A stretch of 64,000 bases of DNA from Chimonanthus salicifolius (taxonomy: Eukaryota > Streptophyta > Magnoliopsida > Laurales > Calycanthaceae), in NCBI GenBank assembly GCA_013350335.1, contig CM023532.1:38007708-38071707 (forward strand), written 5' to 3'. Position 1 is the first letter of the stretch. Each line of letters starts with the position of its first letter. Made by a program: the position numbers and the translations under genes. The notes under the pieces are model-generated. The model did not search any database and had not been told where the DNA came from. It saw nothing but the letters and a program-made list of their open reading frames with translations. Shown piece by piece: positions 40,425 through 60,210 of this stretch.

Positions 40425-41056
40425 AGGCCTCACTTACGTAGACCGTTATATTTTAAAACATACTCCATTATTTTTAAGCACTATGTATTTTTAAAATTTC
40501 TTAAATTAAATATTCAGACTAATTACGATAACCTGATAAAAATACTTTAAGGCTTTAAGGTCTTTTGACACTTTTAAATGTGTTTTCGGCACAGCCTAGG
40601 GATACCCTCATTTGTAAAATACTGTGTTTTAAATATTTAAGAGTGCTAAAAGACCTTGAAGTCTTAAAGTATTTTTATCAGATTATCGTAATTAGTTCGG
40701 ATATTTAATTTGAGAAATTTTGAAAATACACACTGCTCAAAAAATAACTTTAAAGTTTTAAAAATAAATTTTATTATTTAAATAATGTTACTGCTGCTTC
40801 CTGCTGTAGGAATCATTCGAATGAATGGACTTCATTCGAATATAGTTCAAACTATGTTCATTCGAATGAATAAAACCCATTCATTAGAATGAATGGGGCT
40901 GAATAGTATTTCGTGTTACTGTTCAGCCCAATAAATGTCAAAATGAACTAGGCATTCATTCGAATGATTGGAAATGCAGGGATAAAATGGTAATTTTCCA
41001 TGAAATTCCAGATTGGGGTGTGTAGAGGCAGGATTTCCGGGTATCTAAGTGTGGCC
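40425..41056. mobile_element. Foldback element F3 with one core
   Basis: About 630 bp absent from unit 1, where ATTAACATAAGTCATAAAATC is uninterrupted (about 11755). Ends are imperfectly inverted: AGGCCTCACTTACGTA on the left, TAAGTGTGGCCT on the right. It holds one palindromic core (40476-40738) followed by a separate palindromic segment of CATTCGAATGAATG words (40810-40965). The target duplication could not be fixed with confidence (candidate TAACAA). Confidence 0.75.
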
Positions 41057-41557
41057 TAACAAAAAATCAAAACAAAATGCTGGGCCTGGGCCTGCGCCAA
41101 CCTCCACTTTAAGTGGGCTACCTGATGCTGCGAGACTCGGGTTTCTTTTATCACGACGTCACATATATCGATTTTGGAATTTCTTCAGCTTATGATAATA
41201 TTGGAATATCTTTTAATTTAAAAAAAAATCTTTAATATTTTAGAAAAATCTTATAAGTTTTTGCCAAAAATCATTTTAATTGAATATATGATGCCATGTT
41301 ATTTAAAAAGAATGTAAAAGGAAGACAACAATTCAGATTCAAAGATGAACTGATTTTAAATAGTATACAACCGTTAATCTACACAAACTTTATTAATTAT
41401 TACAAGAGAAAGAATAATCAAAATACATAATAATATATGTATACAGCCACCCTCTGAATGATTAAAGTAGCAGCGAGATTCAGTTTTCTTATTTACAATT
41501 TAAAGGAAATAATCAAATACATCGTAGAATGTAGATAACTAGTAATCTGCAGAGAGA

Positions 41558-48390
<6,833 letters not shown>

Positions 48391-48493
48391 CTTCAATGCT
48401 AAACACAACTTGGATTATTTCTTTGACTGTCTGTTTATCCAAACAAGGATTGTTAGTTGAGAGAGATGGGATTTGTGGGATGTGGATGGTGGG

Positions 48494-48501
48494 TTTATAT
48501 A
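48494..48501 (-). promoter_or_regulatory. TATA box of gene B
   Basis: TATATAAA on the minus strand, 104-111 bp upstream of the ATG, at the same spacing as in gene A. The AC-rich stretch downstream is kept with one change (ACCCACCATCCACATCCCAC). Confidence 0.7.
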
Positions 48502-49125
48502 GAGAACAAGTGTTTGAATTTTCTCAATTTGTTTGGTCTTTGGAGATTTGATGGCCAAATTTCACACGCAATTCAAATGATTTACACAAAATATTCTCTC
48601 TTTTTTTATTGGCTGTGCAGTTGAAAAGTTGAAATTAGGGAAGGGTTCTAAGTTTAGGTTAAAGTAAAAGCCTGAGTTGAATATGAAATTATGAATAGCT
48701 GTTGTTCTCAGACATTTTGGTTTGCTCTAGCCTGTGCCATGGAAGGTGATGATTAGATAGAAAGTCACTAAAACAATTATATTGTTTAAAATAAGTCTTA
48801 ATAAATTTTTTAAATTTTTAAATTTTAATATTAAAAATTAATTTATCAAATAAATGTGTATTTTAATAAAATTAATTATAAAATAGAAATTTTTATATAA
48901 ATATATCAATGTATAATTTATAATGTTTGAATTTGAAAGTAAGCGTTTAATACTCATAAAATCATTATTTTAAATATATAATAAATATCTATTCAAGATA
49001 TTTGTAAAAGAAAGTCATTTAATTATACACGTGGAGAACAGACTCCACAATCTTTCCAGAATTCACACGTGTGGAAACCTCGTACATGCAAAACGTCAAA
49101 ACGCTTCATCCACTTGTTTCCTTTA

Positions 49126-49486
49126 AGGGTGAAACACCCAACGCGAGAAATTATACACGTCGGGTCAGAGGGTCGGGTCATGCATTTTGGGTCAGATGGT
49201 CGAATCGGATTGAGAAGGCAAAAACCCACATGAAATTCAGGTTAGATTGGGTTGGAGAATTTTCAAATTAACCTGATCTGACCTGGCCCACCCCAACCTT
49301 GCTCAAATTAAGCTAAAATGGTTCAGAATAAAAGTCGAGTCAGAATTCAAGTTGAGTGGGGTTAGAATTCGAATCGGGTCGGGTTAAGAATTTCAGATCA
49401 ATAGCTCGGGTCAAGTCTGTCGGGTTCCATAAATATTGAGTTGAATCGAATTGGATTTTAAGAAATCCAACCCGATTTGAGCCCTA
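49126..49486. mobile_element. hAT-like MITE with GGGTCGGGTTG repeats
   Basis: The counterpart of 19438-19782, with similar imperfect ends. It is slightly longer because of an extra TCGGGTCAGAGGG-type repeat near 49160-49200. Confidence 0.45.
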
Positions 49487-49799
49487 CTTTCCTCCCTACC
49501 CTCCGCTTCTAAAGAACTCGGGCCGCAAACTTGATTAATTGTGAGAAAAATTGTTAAAAAAATCAATACAGATGAGTAAATATTTCATATGTGTTTCATT
49601 ATGTCTGAATAGTATTTGTCTATGTATTTCCATTATAACTCTAAGAACTTTAAAGTAGATAATTTAGGAAAAATTATCAAAATTAATGAATTAGGAAAAA
49701 TATTTTTAAAAAAATGAAGAAAATAATTAAACTACACATCTGTTAAATTCTAAAAACTTCTAATATTTGATCTTACTCTAGAAAATTAGAAACAAGATA

Positions 49800-50800
49800 C
49801 TAGAATATCTTAAAATATTTAAAATACTAATAATGTGTATTAATCAATATATGATGATTTTACTCCTAAATGACAAAGTCATATTAGTCATTAGATCAAT
49901 TAACGTCAATCTAAATCACTCTTCACCTTACTCAAAATTTGAATCAAATTGTCAATCACCTCACCAACTCACGAGTGGTTGAGATGCATAAAAAACTAAA
50001 ATACTTTCATTAATCTAATTTTAAAACTAATTTTAAAATAAGAATGATCTGATAATGCCCACTTTCTTTACTCTTTTCTGTGCATGATTCTATTTTCATT
50101 CACCACATGAGGCTATAGCACATCATTTGGGTGCAATTTTATCATATTCACTTGTATGATTAGAGTCACTAATGAAGGTGATTTTTTTATTCACAATGTG
50201 TCTCCTAACACATTAAGTAATTTTACGAGAAGTGATATTTTAAGATGATTGATTTTTCATATACAATATATATACATACATTAAAGAAATTCCATTTAAC
50301 ATAAATTCTAACTAAAGTTTAAGAATATTGTATAATATTGAGTTGGGCAAGATCTTTATACTAACTTAGTATGGAATGGACTTAAAAGATTTAATTTTAT
50401 GAATTTCACCAAGTCTTAAACTTTTGATGTATTGATTAAATCATAATATTTGATATCAAGGTAACTACCATGTCCAGAGTTTCGAATTATAAAAAAAAGC
50501 GACCATTGATGGTGCTACCTATTGTGAGAGTGAAGTGGCCTAAAAGTAGAGAGAACATTTTCCGAAGAGCTATTATAGAGTGAGCTGTTGAAATGTCACC
50601 TCAGAAAGGGCAGTCTAACTTGAGATATGGGTGTTCGATTAGGCATACCTAGCATGGAGTAAGTTCAATACCTAACAATATGAGTTGAAAGAAGTAAGGA
50701 AAATGGATGGATAGTTCACTTGTGTATGGGCTCCACGTAGTGGTTACTAAATGTTGAATTTAAAATATTATTTTAGTTCTTTAGATTTAGATTCAATTTT
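49800..50800. other. Two unit-2-specific blocks of unknown origin
   Basis: Relative to unit 1 near 20090-20190, unit 2 has extra blocks at about 49800-50325 and about 50430-50795, separated by ~100 bp shared sequence. Neither has an open frame above 60 codons or clear terminal repeats. The second block includes a less AT-rich stretch (50480-50750). They could be insertions in unit 2 or deletions in unit 1. Confidence 0.55.
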
Positions 50801-50964
50801 CATTCATATTTATTTGAGACATCTTCATTATTTAATTAATTCTTATAGGTGAAAATATTTTTTTAATCATTTATTTTTTTATCTTGAAAATGAGGATTGA
50901 TATGATTCAATGCTATTTTTTTACAGGTCGATAGCTAATATAATAATTTATTCATTCATATCTT

Positions 50965-51110
50965 AATTTTTTTTTTTAAATTTATGTATAGAAAACCGTA
51001 GGATACTCAGTGTAAAATCTCTTGGGGTGAGTCCACTATCCTTAGGACACACCAAAATTAGGTAATGGAGGCTCGAATCCATAACCTCTCATTTTTTTAG
51101 AGACACTTAC
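50965..51110 (-). repeat. tRNA-derived SINE, family 1
   Basis: Counterpart of 20340-20500: T run, TTTATGTATAGAAAACCGTAGG, GTGAGTCCACTATCC and a degenerate inverted B box (GGCTCGAATCC). Confidence 0.6.
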
Positions 51111-52222
51111 ATTAAAAAATAGTGATTGTAGGAGTAATTAATACTTACCAGGTCGGGCATCAGGTTTAAATGACACTTGTTTTTTCTGGATATGGTCGGT
51201 TTACATGTAGAAATTTTGGGTCGGGTCGGTCTGGTGAAAAATCCAACCCAACCACCTAAATTCCACCTTCATGTGAAATTTAATCTGGATTTGGACCATT
51301 AACAAAACTCCTACTATATTGGTGTACAAATCACATTCAATACTAAAAAAATTAATACAGCTAATTTTAAATGAAATTTTAAGCTAATTATGAGATCACC
51401 TTAAAATGTATAAAAATTAATAAGATCCAAATCATAAAATATAAATAAGGGACTCTTAATGGAGCTCTTATTCGAAATGACAATTTTGTGAAAATAATTT
51501 TTATTTATAGGAATCAAAACGTATTTAAGAAAAGAATTTTCATATTAAGTCTCGTGAGAAAAACATCACTTACATTCATTCTCAATTATAAATTTTTGGA
51601 CTAAAGAATTTTTTCGATCTGTAGTCAGACAAAAGGTTTTGGCTGAGATTTAAAAATGTTAATAATATTTTGAAATTATTAAATAATATTTTTAAAAATT
51701 CAGAGTTTGATATAAAATATGAACAAGAATTTTCATCAATATTTCAAAATTGAATTAAAATTTGTAATTAAGCGTTCTCTAAAAAAACAGTAGTGCTATC
51801 CATTTTTATTACGTATCTAATCCTCACGGTGGTCAATCGAAGACCGGTTAACCTTATGAATTAACTTCAACAGCAAGTTAACATCAACGTCAAGCTTTAA
51901 TTCGATTTTTTTCTTTTCTATTTTTTTATATAATAGATATTGTTACTTTAGTTGACTAATTTCACCGATACCATCTGCGATTCTTATGTATTGAAGTAAT
52001 TCTATATATACACAAAATCACGCGAAAACTTCATGTATAAAATAAGTCTAGAAGAAGTTGAATCCAAGATTCCTTATATAATTCTAAGAGCTTAAACTAA
52101 CTGATAAGTTGAGCTAATATTTTTAATTTTGATGTTAATAAATAGTTATTGAGGTTTTAACATTTTTATCTTCTCAATTTTTTAATTAAGAAGACGAAAT
52201 GTGATATGGATATCATACAGAC

Positions 52223-52512
52223 CAGAGGAAAAATATCGGATTATCGGTCGATATGTAATATGTATCAATTTTTTAAAGGCCAATGCATATTGACAGTACA
52301 AATTGGATATCAGCTGATATTGATTGATATCGACGATAATATCGGCTGATATTCTTTTCTTTTCTTTTAATTTTAAATTTTTAAATAAAAAGGCCAGAAA
52401 TTAAAAACAATTGATATTTAAAAAAAAAGAGAGAGAATGATATTTGCCGATGTTTCGACTGATATCTGAGATATCGGCTGATATATTATTAAAATATGAT
52501 ATTTACACCCTT
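52223..52512. mobile_element. ATCGGCCGATA-type MITE
   Basis: Counterpart of 21571-21860, more decayed (ATTGATTGATATCGAC in place of ATCGG words). Confidence 0.5.
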
Positions 52513-52849
52513 CATATAGACAAAAATATCAACAGAGATATTTGAAATTTTTATATATTATTAATTTTTAAATATATAATTAATATTTAGAACTTAAATT
52601 CAGAATAAATGAACTGATCATCTACAACAACTCAGCTGCAGGCCTCATTTTCAAATCCTAAGGTAAAGGAATTAATTGAGATAAGCCATTTGCTTGTGAC
52701 TGGATAAGGTCGGTGACAATGGTCCCAATCGGACGGTCAAGTTCTAAAGATAGTTTCGTTTTGAAAAGGGAAGGAAACGCGAGTCTTGCACTTTTCCTTT
52801 GTTGAAAAGGTTTTTCAATTGATTAAATAAATATTTTATGGAAATTTTC

Positions 52850-53012
52850 TCTTTTTTTTTTAATTTACGTGTGAAAAATTGTAGATACTCCAATGTAAGA
52901 CCTCCATAGATGAGCATACTACTCTTACGACACACCAAAGTTAGGCCACAGGAGCTCGAACCTGCAACCTCCCACTTCCTAAAGTGGAAGACAACCAAAC
53001 CAATTGAGCTTA
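52850..53012 (-). repeat. tRNA-derived SINE, family 1
   Basis: Counterpart of 22208-22375, with GGTTGCAGGTTCGAGCTCC as B box on the minus strand and a poly-A end at 52850-52861. Confidence 0.65.
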
Positions 53013-53916
53013 CATGTGGATAAAATAAATAAATAGATTTTCAAATATTTCATATTGATTTTTTTTTAAATAAACATTGGTTCTACAAAGTTAGATGTAA
53101 TGTAAAAAGAATATATAACAGTGCATTTATGAAGTTTTACCGCTATCTAATTATTCTATCTCTTAATTATTTTAAACTTTTAAAAATCTATATAATTCAC
53201 ATCAATTGAAGGTGAAATTTAACAAACTTCATATCTATCAATTATCAAATACATTCAATTATATTCAAAATGTATTTAATATAAAACACCATTAGATAAT
53301 CTTGTTTGAAAAATCTCATTAGACTAATTCCTCATTAGAGTGTGTTTTGACACGTGACGTTTTTATTAGCTGACGTGGATTTTATCTTTACTTATCCCCG
53401 TTCTTTCTATAATCAATAGCATTTTTTTCACGTGAATAATGAGGAGACACAATCTGACCTTAATTTATTCAAATTAAGGGTGCAATTTGGATTTAGAGTA
53501 AATCTGAATTTAATTAATTCACAAAATATGAGTGGGTAAACACAACTCAATTAAAATGTAGATCGGTCAGGTCTGAAATTTGTATATTATTATTTGATGA
53601 TTTTTAAATTTAACTATTTACAATAATTTTATTTTTGTGATGAATACTTTTTTGTGGATGACCTTAGAGGGACTAAAAGCTTACGTGATTCACAGGTCTC
53701 TCTTAAGAGCACCCAGGCCTTACTAAACACGGTCAAAAAATAAACTAAGCCCGGCCCATCAAGTACAAACATACTTTCAAGCCCATTCTTTTTGAGATGG
53801 ATTCAAACTGGGCGAGGGCGACCAGGTTCAAACCTATGAACAGGCCTCCCCACAAACCAACCTTTCATTTGATTCAATAATAAGTAGGTCTTATGGTTCA
53901 CAGATGAGTTAACCCC

Positions 53917-54112
53917 AACGGGTTGGCCTGACAATCAAGAAGCCCGTTTTATAAAGTGGAGTCTTGAGTTCAATTCACGTTCAACCTCAACGACTCACTC
54001 TCCGTAGATTAAACCAGTGTGTGTGGATTGGAGGAATTACACATGCATATAGGATTAGTTTCACCTCTAATATAAGGTAGGAATACTCATCTTATAAAAG
54101 AAAAATTGAACT
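53917..54112 (+). repeat. SINE, family 2
   Basis: Counterpart of 23336-23525: AACGGGTTGGCCTGACAATC head, GAGTCTTGAGTTCAATTCAC B box and A-rich tail. Confidence 0.6.
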
Positions 54113-54775
54113 TGTTCACCTAGGTAACCAACTAAAAGAACATCTATTTATACACCTTACACAGTCAAGAATCACTTGCCCTTTACACCGAATGACAAAT
54201 CTACTGAAGAAATTCATTTTCAAACAATATTCTTTAAAAAATAAATTTTATTTTTGAAAAAAATGATTCTGAAAACATCAATATGGACCCACCCAAAAGA
54301 GTTGGGGCTTGTTCTTGATGAACTGCAAGTCTAGGATGGCTGGAAATCTGATTCCCTTTGAAATTTTAATAAATGAAAATCATCATCAATATTTTCATCT
54401 ATTTATGATCAACTTTTTGAAATCTTATATCTCCTAGTGATAGTGATGGGCCAAAATCCTACAAGCCCAAATAGGTAGGCCCTTTAACAAGCCTCTCGAG
54501 CAAGTCAGTCGAAGAGTCCAAATAGAAAGTCTGCTATAATAGAGAAGCCCATTAGAATCCAGCCTACTTAGATCTCAAATTTATCTACAGTTCTAGACAA
54601 CCATATACAAATTTGTCTTTTTGAGCTTTTTCACCTGATGACTCTTTCTAATCCTTATATGGAAGCTACAAAGAGAAAACATAAGCCCAGACTTCCCCAA
54701 AAGTGAACCCCACCCAATCCTATCACCCCAGCATTGATTTATCCCCTCATAATTTAGCATTTACTGGTGAGTAAT

Positions 54776-55463
54776 TGTTAGTTAGCCCGAACGAGTCCCA
54801 CGTTGTAAATACTTAAGAGGGACATCTAGGAATTTATACTGGATTTTGGTCACTCCACTTCTCATACTATTCTTTTAGGTTGGATCAGGGTTCAAAAATT
54901 CGACCGATACTATGCGTATCAGCCGATATATATTGGAATTTCGAACGCCGATATATCTCGGTCGATACATATAGTATCGGCCAGAGAGAGAAAAGTTCAG
55001 CCGATTTTTATTTTTTATTTAAAAAAAATATATATCGGCACGAGCCTAGTCGATATCTCAACCGATATTTATATTTTTAAATTTTTTTTTTAAAAACAGC
55101 CTTTTATTTTTTTAAATGATTTTTTCAAAAAAAAAAAAAACCATAGAGATTTTCAAAAAAAAATGAGGAGAGAGAAAAATTCAGCCAAGATCAAGCCGAA
55201 TTTTCGACCCCTGGGTTGGATATCTAGTCTTAACAAGTGGTATCAAAATCATATCCTCAGCTACTACATGTGGACTTAGGGAATCTTCTAGCTGGACGGA
55301 ATGGCCGATGACGTTCCGAAGAGCCTCGTTTGAGGGAGGGATTATTGGGTAGCCGAACCAGTCCCACATCGGTTGTAAATAGGGAGATCTAAGGATTTAA
55401 ATTGGACTTACGTCACTCCACTTATCAAACTAGCCTTCTTAGATTGGATACCCATTCCTAATA
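54776..55463 (+). mobile_element. TRIM interrupted by a hAT-type MITE
   Basis: Counterpart of 24247-24601. The left LTR starts at 54776 after GTAAT and resumes after the insert at 55214. It is followed by the tRNA-Met primer site TGGTATCA, a ~100-bp interior and the right LTR 55343-55463, then GTAAT again. The LTRs have diverged in the same way as in unit 1. Confidence 0.85.
54886..55213. mobile_element. hAT-type MITE nested in a TRIM LTR
   Basis: 328 bp bounded by an exact 8-bp target duplication GGTTGGAT (54878-54885 and 55214-55221). Terminal inverted repeats: CAGGGTTCAAAAATTCG and, inverted, CAGGGGTCGAAAATTCG. The interior carries ATCGGCCGATA and TATATCGG words and an A-rich stretch. The empty site is intact in unit 1 (about 24353-24360). 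An 8-bp TSD with CAGGG ends indicates the hAT superfamily. It gives the clearest ends for the ATCGG repeat family of this window. Confidence 0.9.
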
Positions 55464-55530
55464 GTAATTCTATGAAAACTTCATAGAATATTGTTGAAGT
55501 TTTCAAAAAGATATAGATTATTCTAAAATA

Positions 55531-55740
55531 TGTTGGGGCTACGAACGAGTCTTATATTGAAAGTATAGAGAGAGATGTAGGGATTTATAAAAGACTTGGA
55601 TCACTCTATCTAAACCTTTTGGACTAGATACCCAAGTTCTAATAAGTGGAATCAGAGTTAGATCTCATATTATCTTATGTGGATTCAGGAGATATAGGAA
55701 TTTATAAATGATTTAAGTCATTGCACTTAATATATATACT
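55531..55740 (+). mobile_element. Second TRIM copy, truncated (unit 2)
   Basis: Counterpart of 24669-24870: LTR 55531-55644, primer site TGGAATCAGAG at 55647, then a partial second LTR. Confidence 0.68.
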
Positions 55741-56339
55741 TGCAAATAGGGAAACAAATCTCGACTAATATGTATTGTATCGGTCGAGATATCTCAATTT
55801 TTAAAACCTTAGCATTCCAATGATATTCGATATATTTTTTCGATAAAAGTGGTTTAAAAAAATACGAGAGAATTTTTTTATCGAATATCGGTAAAAAATA
55901 TATGATATTATAATTGTATGATCACATGATCTACAGGAATGTCAGTAATAAAAGAAACAAAAAAGCCAAAATAGGGTTGGCTCCTGTCCCCTCTTCTCTT
56001 TCTTTATCTTATCTGCACTCATAGACCTCTCTAGCCTTTGGAGTTTTCCGCAGATGAGAAGGAACAGTTTCAGTATGCAGAGTAGAGACCAACTTCTGCT
56101 GTGCTTCTCTTTTTCTGGTTGATGCCTCCTTTCAGATTCCAATCAGTTCTTAACTCAGCCGTCTTGCACATTTTGTTATGATGTTGTTGGTATTATATAT
56201 TAAATCAAATTAACATCTTAAACAAAATTAACCACTTAAAAGGTGTAAATTTTTTTGAATTTACGTGATAAAAAATGGCAGAATAAGAAAGGTTCAAATT
56301 AACATCTGAAACAAAATAAAGGGTCAAATTACTATTATA

Positions 56340-57370
56340 CCTCTGCATTTTTAGTCATTCCAATAAACTGTCAATTCATATCGGCGTTCGTTCAGATGGA
56401 TGATTTATACGAACAAATGTCGAAGTATAAATTTAGTTTATTCGAACGAATGGGTTCGTGTTCATTCAAACCACTTCATCCTACAGTAATGTACAGTGCA
56501 TTATTTAAATAATAAAATTTTCTTTAAAATTTTAAAGTTATTTTTTAAACACTGTATAATTTCAAAAAAATTCAAATTGAATATCCGGACTAATTATGAT
56601 AACCTGATAAAAATACTTTAAGACTTCAAGTTCTTTTGACACTTTCAAATGTTTAAAACACAGTGTTTTACAAATAAGGGTATTCTCGACTGTGCCAAAA
56701 AGATATTTGAGAATGTCAAAAGACCTTAAAGTCTTAAAGTATTTTCATGGGGTTATCGTAATTAGTCTTGATATTCAATTTGAGAAATTTTGAAAATACA
56801 CAGTGCTTAAAAAATAACGATCTATGTTGCAAATGCTACAGTAATGTATAATGCATTAGAACTGTAAAGTTATTTTTTAAGTACTGTTTATTTCTAAAAA
56901 TTTTCAAATTGAATATACAAATGGATTACGATAACTTGATAAAAATACTTTAAGACTTTAAAATCTTTTGACACTCCCAAATGTGTTTTCGGCACAGTCG
57001 AAGGATACTCTTATTTGTAAAATACTATGTTTTAAGCATTTGGGAGTGTCAAAAGGCCTTTAAGTCTTAAAATATTTTTATTAGGTTATCGTAATTAGTC
57101 TGAATATTCAATTTGAGGAATTTTGAAAATACACAGTACTTCAAAAATAACTTTAATTTTTTTTTAAAAAAATTATTATTTAAATAATATACTATATATT
57201 ACTGTGGCATGGAGTGTTCCAACAAATCATTTGTTTATTCGAACGACTGTTAGAACCCATCTGTACAAATAAATGTCGAATGAACTTAGTTAAAAATGCA
57301 AAAATATAATAATAATTTAACTCAAAAATTTAAAATCGAGTGGGTAGATGACGAGTGTCTATAAGTCGCA
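56340..57370. mobile_element. Foldback element F4 with two cores
   Basis: Two palindromic cores (56547-56808 and 56879-57141) have their centres in opposite orientation. They are flanked by inverted outer segments: AAATTACTATTATACC and TTCGAACGAATG on the left; TTCGAACGACTG and AATATAATAATAATTT on the right. It lies just right of unit 2. Limits approximate. Confidence 0.7.
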
Positions 57371-57408
57371 TCTTAATAAACAGGAAGGGGGGCATCATTG
57401 CCTGCGTC

Positions 57409-58990
57409 TTAATAAATAGGAGGATGGGTCATCATGACCTTTTCTATTTTCCTAAGTCATGTAAAGTAGAGCTTTAGCCTCACTGTGGTGCACCAAAAGG
57501 CCATCAAGTTGGCAATTAGAAATCGAACTAGAGTTTTCCTTTCTTCTGAGGTGACTTCGGTCAAGTTTTAATTCAATCTGTATGATTTGAATTGAGAAAT
57601 CAAAATATTTGAATTATGTATTTGTACATGTTGGTCGGAAAAAATTGGAAAAATAAAAAAATTGTATGAATTTTAAGTTAGGTTAGATTAAAAAATTTAA
57701 AATTAATTTGATCAGACTTAACATAATTTGTACCAATTATAAAATACTATTTAGATTGAGTCGGGTTAGCAATTCTGATCAGATCGGAATGAGTAATTTG
57801 GATCAACAATTTGAGTCGGATCAGGTCGGGTTCAATAAATTTTTAAGATAGATTGAATTGGCAAGTTTCAGACCTTTCTCTTCTTTTCAAATCCTTAGAT
57901 ACCCTTTTGCCACATTTCTTATTTAGAAAATATTCATCTAAGAATCAATTTTCTATAAATTAAATAATTAAAGGTTTATGGGGCTGAGTTTCTATAGTAA
58001 TTATATTACTTGAAAATTTATACTTAATAGAATTATATAGAAATAAGCTTAAGAAATTATTTTAAATATTGCTAAAAATTAAAAAAGAGGAACTGATATA
58101 AATCAGTATCTTTTCAATTAATACAGTGATATTAAGTATAAGTGGAGTAGTCAATAGATCGAGGTTTGGTTTGCACCTAACGTGGATCTCACCTGAAATT
58201 TTGGTAAGAGCGTTGATCAAAAATCAAAGGATTAAGATTGGATCAATCGAGGGAAAAAAATCTCGGTAAATCGAGATAACGGCGGATATGGGCCATATCA
58301 GATATTGGCTGAGATCTCTCTCCTCTCTTTTTTTTTAAAAAAAATCTAGTTTTTTTATATTTTAATTATTCTGAATTAAAAAGAAAATAAAAAATGAAAG
58401 AAGGCTTGATTTTGAAGAAAAAAATTAAAAATTGTAAATATCGGCTGAAATATCGACTTGGGTCCACAAATGAAATGAATTTTTTTTACAGACAGTATTT
58501 AATAAAATTGGCCGATATATCGGCGATCTATTTTATCAAGTAAGGCCGATACGATACGTATCAGCTGAGATTTTTCTCCTTGAGTGAGACCCTATCCAAG
58601 GGTATCCGGCCCATCATCTCTACTATAAAAGTATGATTAATAAATCATCATCATCAATCGCCGATATCTCATATATTCATAAATCATACGACGAAAAATG
58701 AAAATAGTAATTAAGTAGTTGAGTCTGTTTTTGATATATTTTTTATATTTGTTTACAAATTTGTTGGAAGTGATGTATTGTCTTTATTTTATTTTAAATA
58801 GACCACTTTTGGTTTTAGGAAAAAATCATAGATGAACATAATGATAAGGACGTGTCTAAAACACCATCCAACAACTTACCTATCCTTGAGTCGTGCACAT
58901 TTTGAATTCATCCTCCTACATATTTTATGAGATATTTTATAACAAATAATTCTCAAATCAATATAATCGATGATGTTATATCTATAGTAA
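57409..58990. repeat. Tandem duplication, copy a
   Basis: Collinear with 59017-60210: TTAATAAATAGGA start, CCTTTTCTATTTTCCTA, ATACCCTTTTGCCACATTTC and GATGTTATATCTATA at the end. Copy a has about 390 bp more, mainly a GGGTCGGGTT-type stretch at 57480-57880. Each copy contains an ATCGG-type MITE (58250-58582). No gene. Confidence 0.8.
58250..58582. mobile_element. ATCGG-type MITE in tandem copy a
   Basis: Ends AGGGAAAAAAATCTCGG and, inverted, AAGGAGAAAAATCTCAG; interior with GGCCGATATATCGGCGAT words. Counterpart at 59451-59788. Exact target duplication not established. Confidence 0.5.
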
Positions 58991-59016
58991 TTTTCCTCTA
59001 TTCTTAATAATAGCCT

Positions 59017-60210
59017 TTAATAAATAGGAAGGTGGGGTCATCATTACCTTTTCTATTTTCCTAGGGCATGTAAACTGTAAAGTAGAGTTTTTCCATGTCT
59101 TCTTATCTAATCCTTAAATACCCTTTTGCCACATTTCTTATTTAGAAATTATTCATCTAAGAACTAATTTTCTATAAATTAAATAATTAAACGTTTATGG
59201 AGCTGAATTTATATAGTAATTATATTACTTCAAAATTTATACTTAATAGAATTATATAGAAATAAGCTTAAGAAATTATTTTAAATATTGTTAAAATTAA
59301 AAAAAACGGATATAAATTTGTATCATTTTAATACAGTGATATTAAGCATAAGTGGAGTTGTCCATAGATCGGGTTTGGTTTGCCCCTAACCTGGGTCTCA
59401 CCTGAAATTTTGGTAAGAGTGTGGGTCAAAGGACTAAGATTGGGTTAGACCAAGGAAAAAAAACTCGGTAAATTGAGATCTCAACCGATATGGGTCAAAT
59501 CGGATAAGGGCCGATCTCTCTCTAACCTCTTTTTTTTTTTTAAATATCAAGTTTTTTCATACTTTAATTATTCTGAATTAAAAAGAAAATAAAATATGAA
59601 AGAAGGCTTGATTTTGAAGGAAAAAAAATTTGAAAATCGTAAATTTCGGCCAATATTAGAGCCCACGAACGAAATGAATTTAAAAAAAAAAAAAAAAACA
59701 GACGATATTTAATAAAATCAGCCGATATATCGATGGTCTATTTTATTAAGTACGGCCGATACGATACGTATCAGCCGAGATTTTCCTCCCTGAGACCCTA
59801 TCCAAAGGTATCCAACCCATCATCTCTACCACAAAAGTATGATTAATAAATCATCATCATCAATCGGCATTATGTCATATATTCATAAATCATATGATGA
59901 AAAATGAAAATAGTAATTAAGTAGTTGAGTCCTTTTTTGATAATATTTTTGATATTTGTTTACAAATTTTTTGGAAGTGGTGTATTCTCTTTATTTTATT
60001 TTATTATAAATTTTGACAAAATAGACCACTTTTGGTTTTAGGAAAAAATCATAGATGAACATAATCAAAAGGACGTGTCCATAACACCACCCTACAACTT
60101 ACCTATCCTTGAGTCGTGCACATTTTGAATTCATCCTCCTACATATTTTATAACAAATAATTCTCAAATCCATATAATCGATAATCATCAATGATGTTAT
60201 ATCTATAATG
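59017..60210. repeat. Tandem duplication, copy b
   Basis: Follows copy a after only 26 bp. Lacks the ~390-bp internal segment of copy a. Confidence 0.8.
59451..59788. mobile_element. ATCGG-type MITE in tandem copy b
   Basis: Counterpart of 58250-58582, with ends AAGGAAAAAAACTCGG and TCAGCCGAGATTTTCCTCC. Confidence 0.5.
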
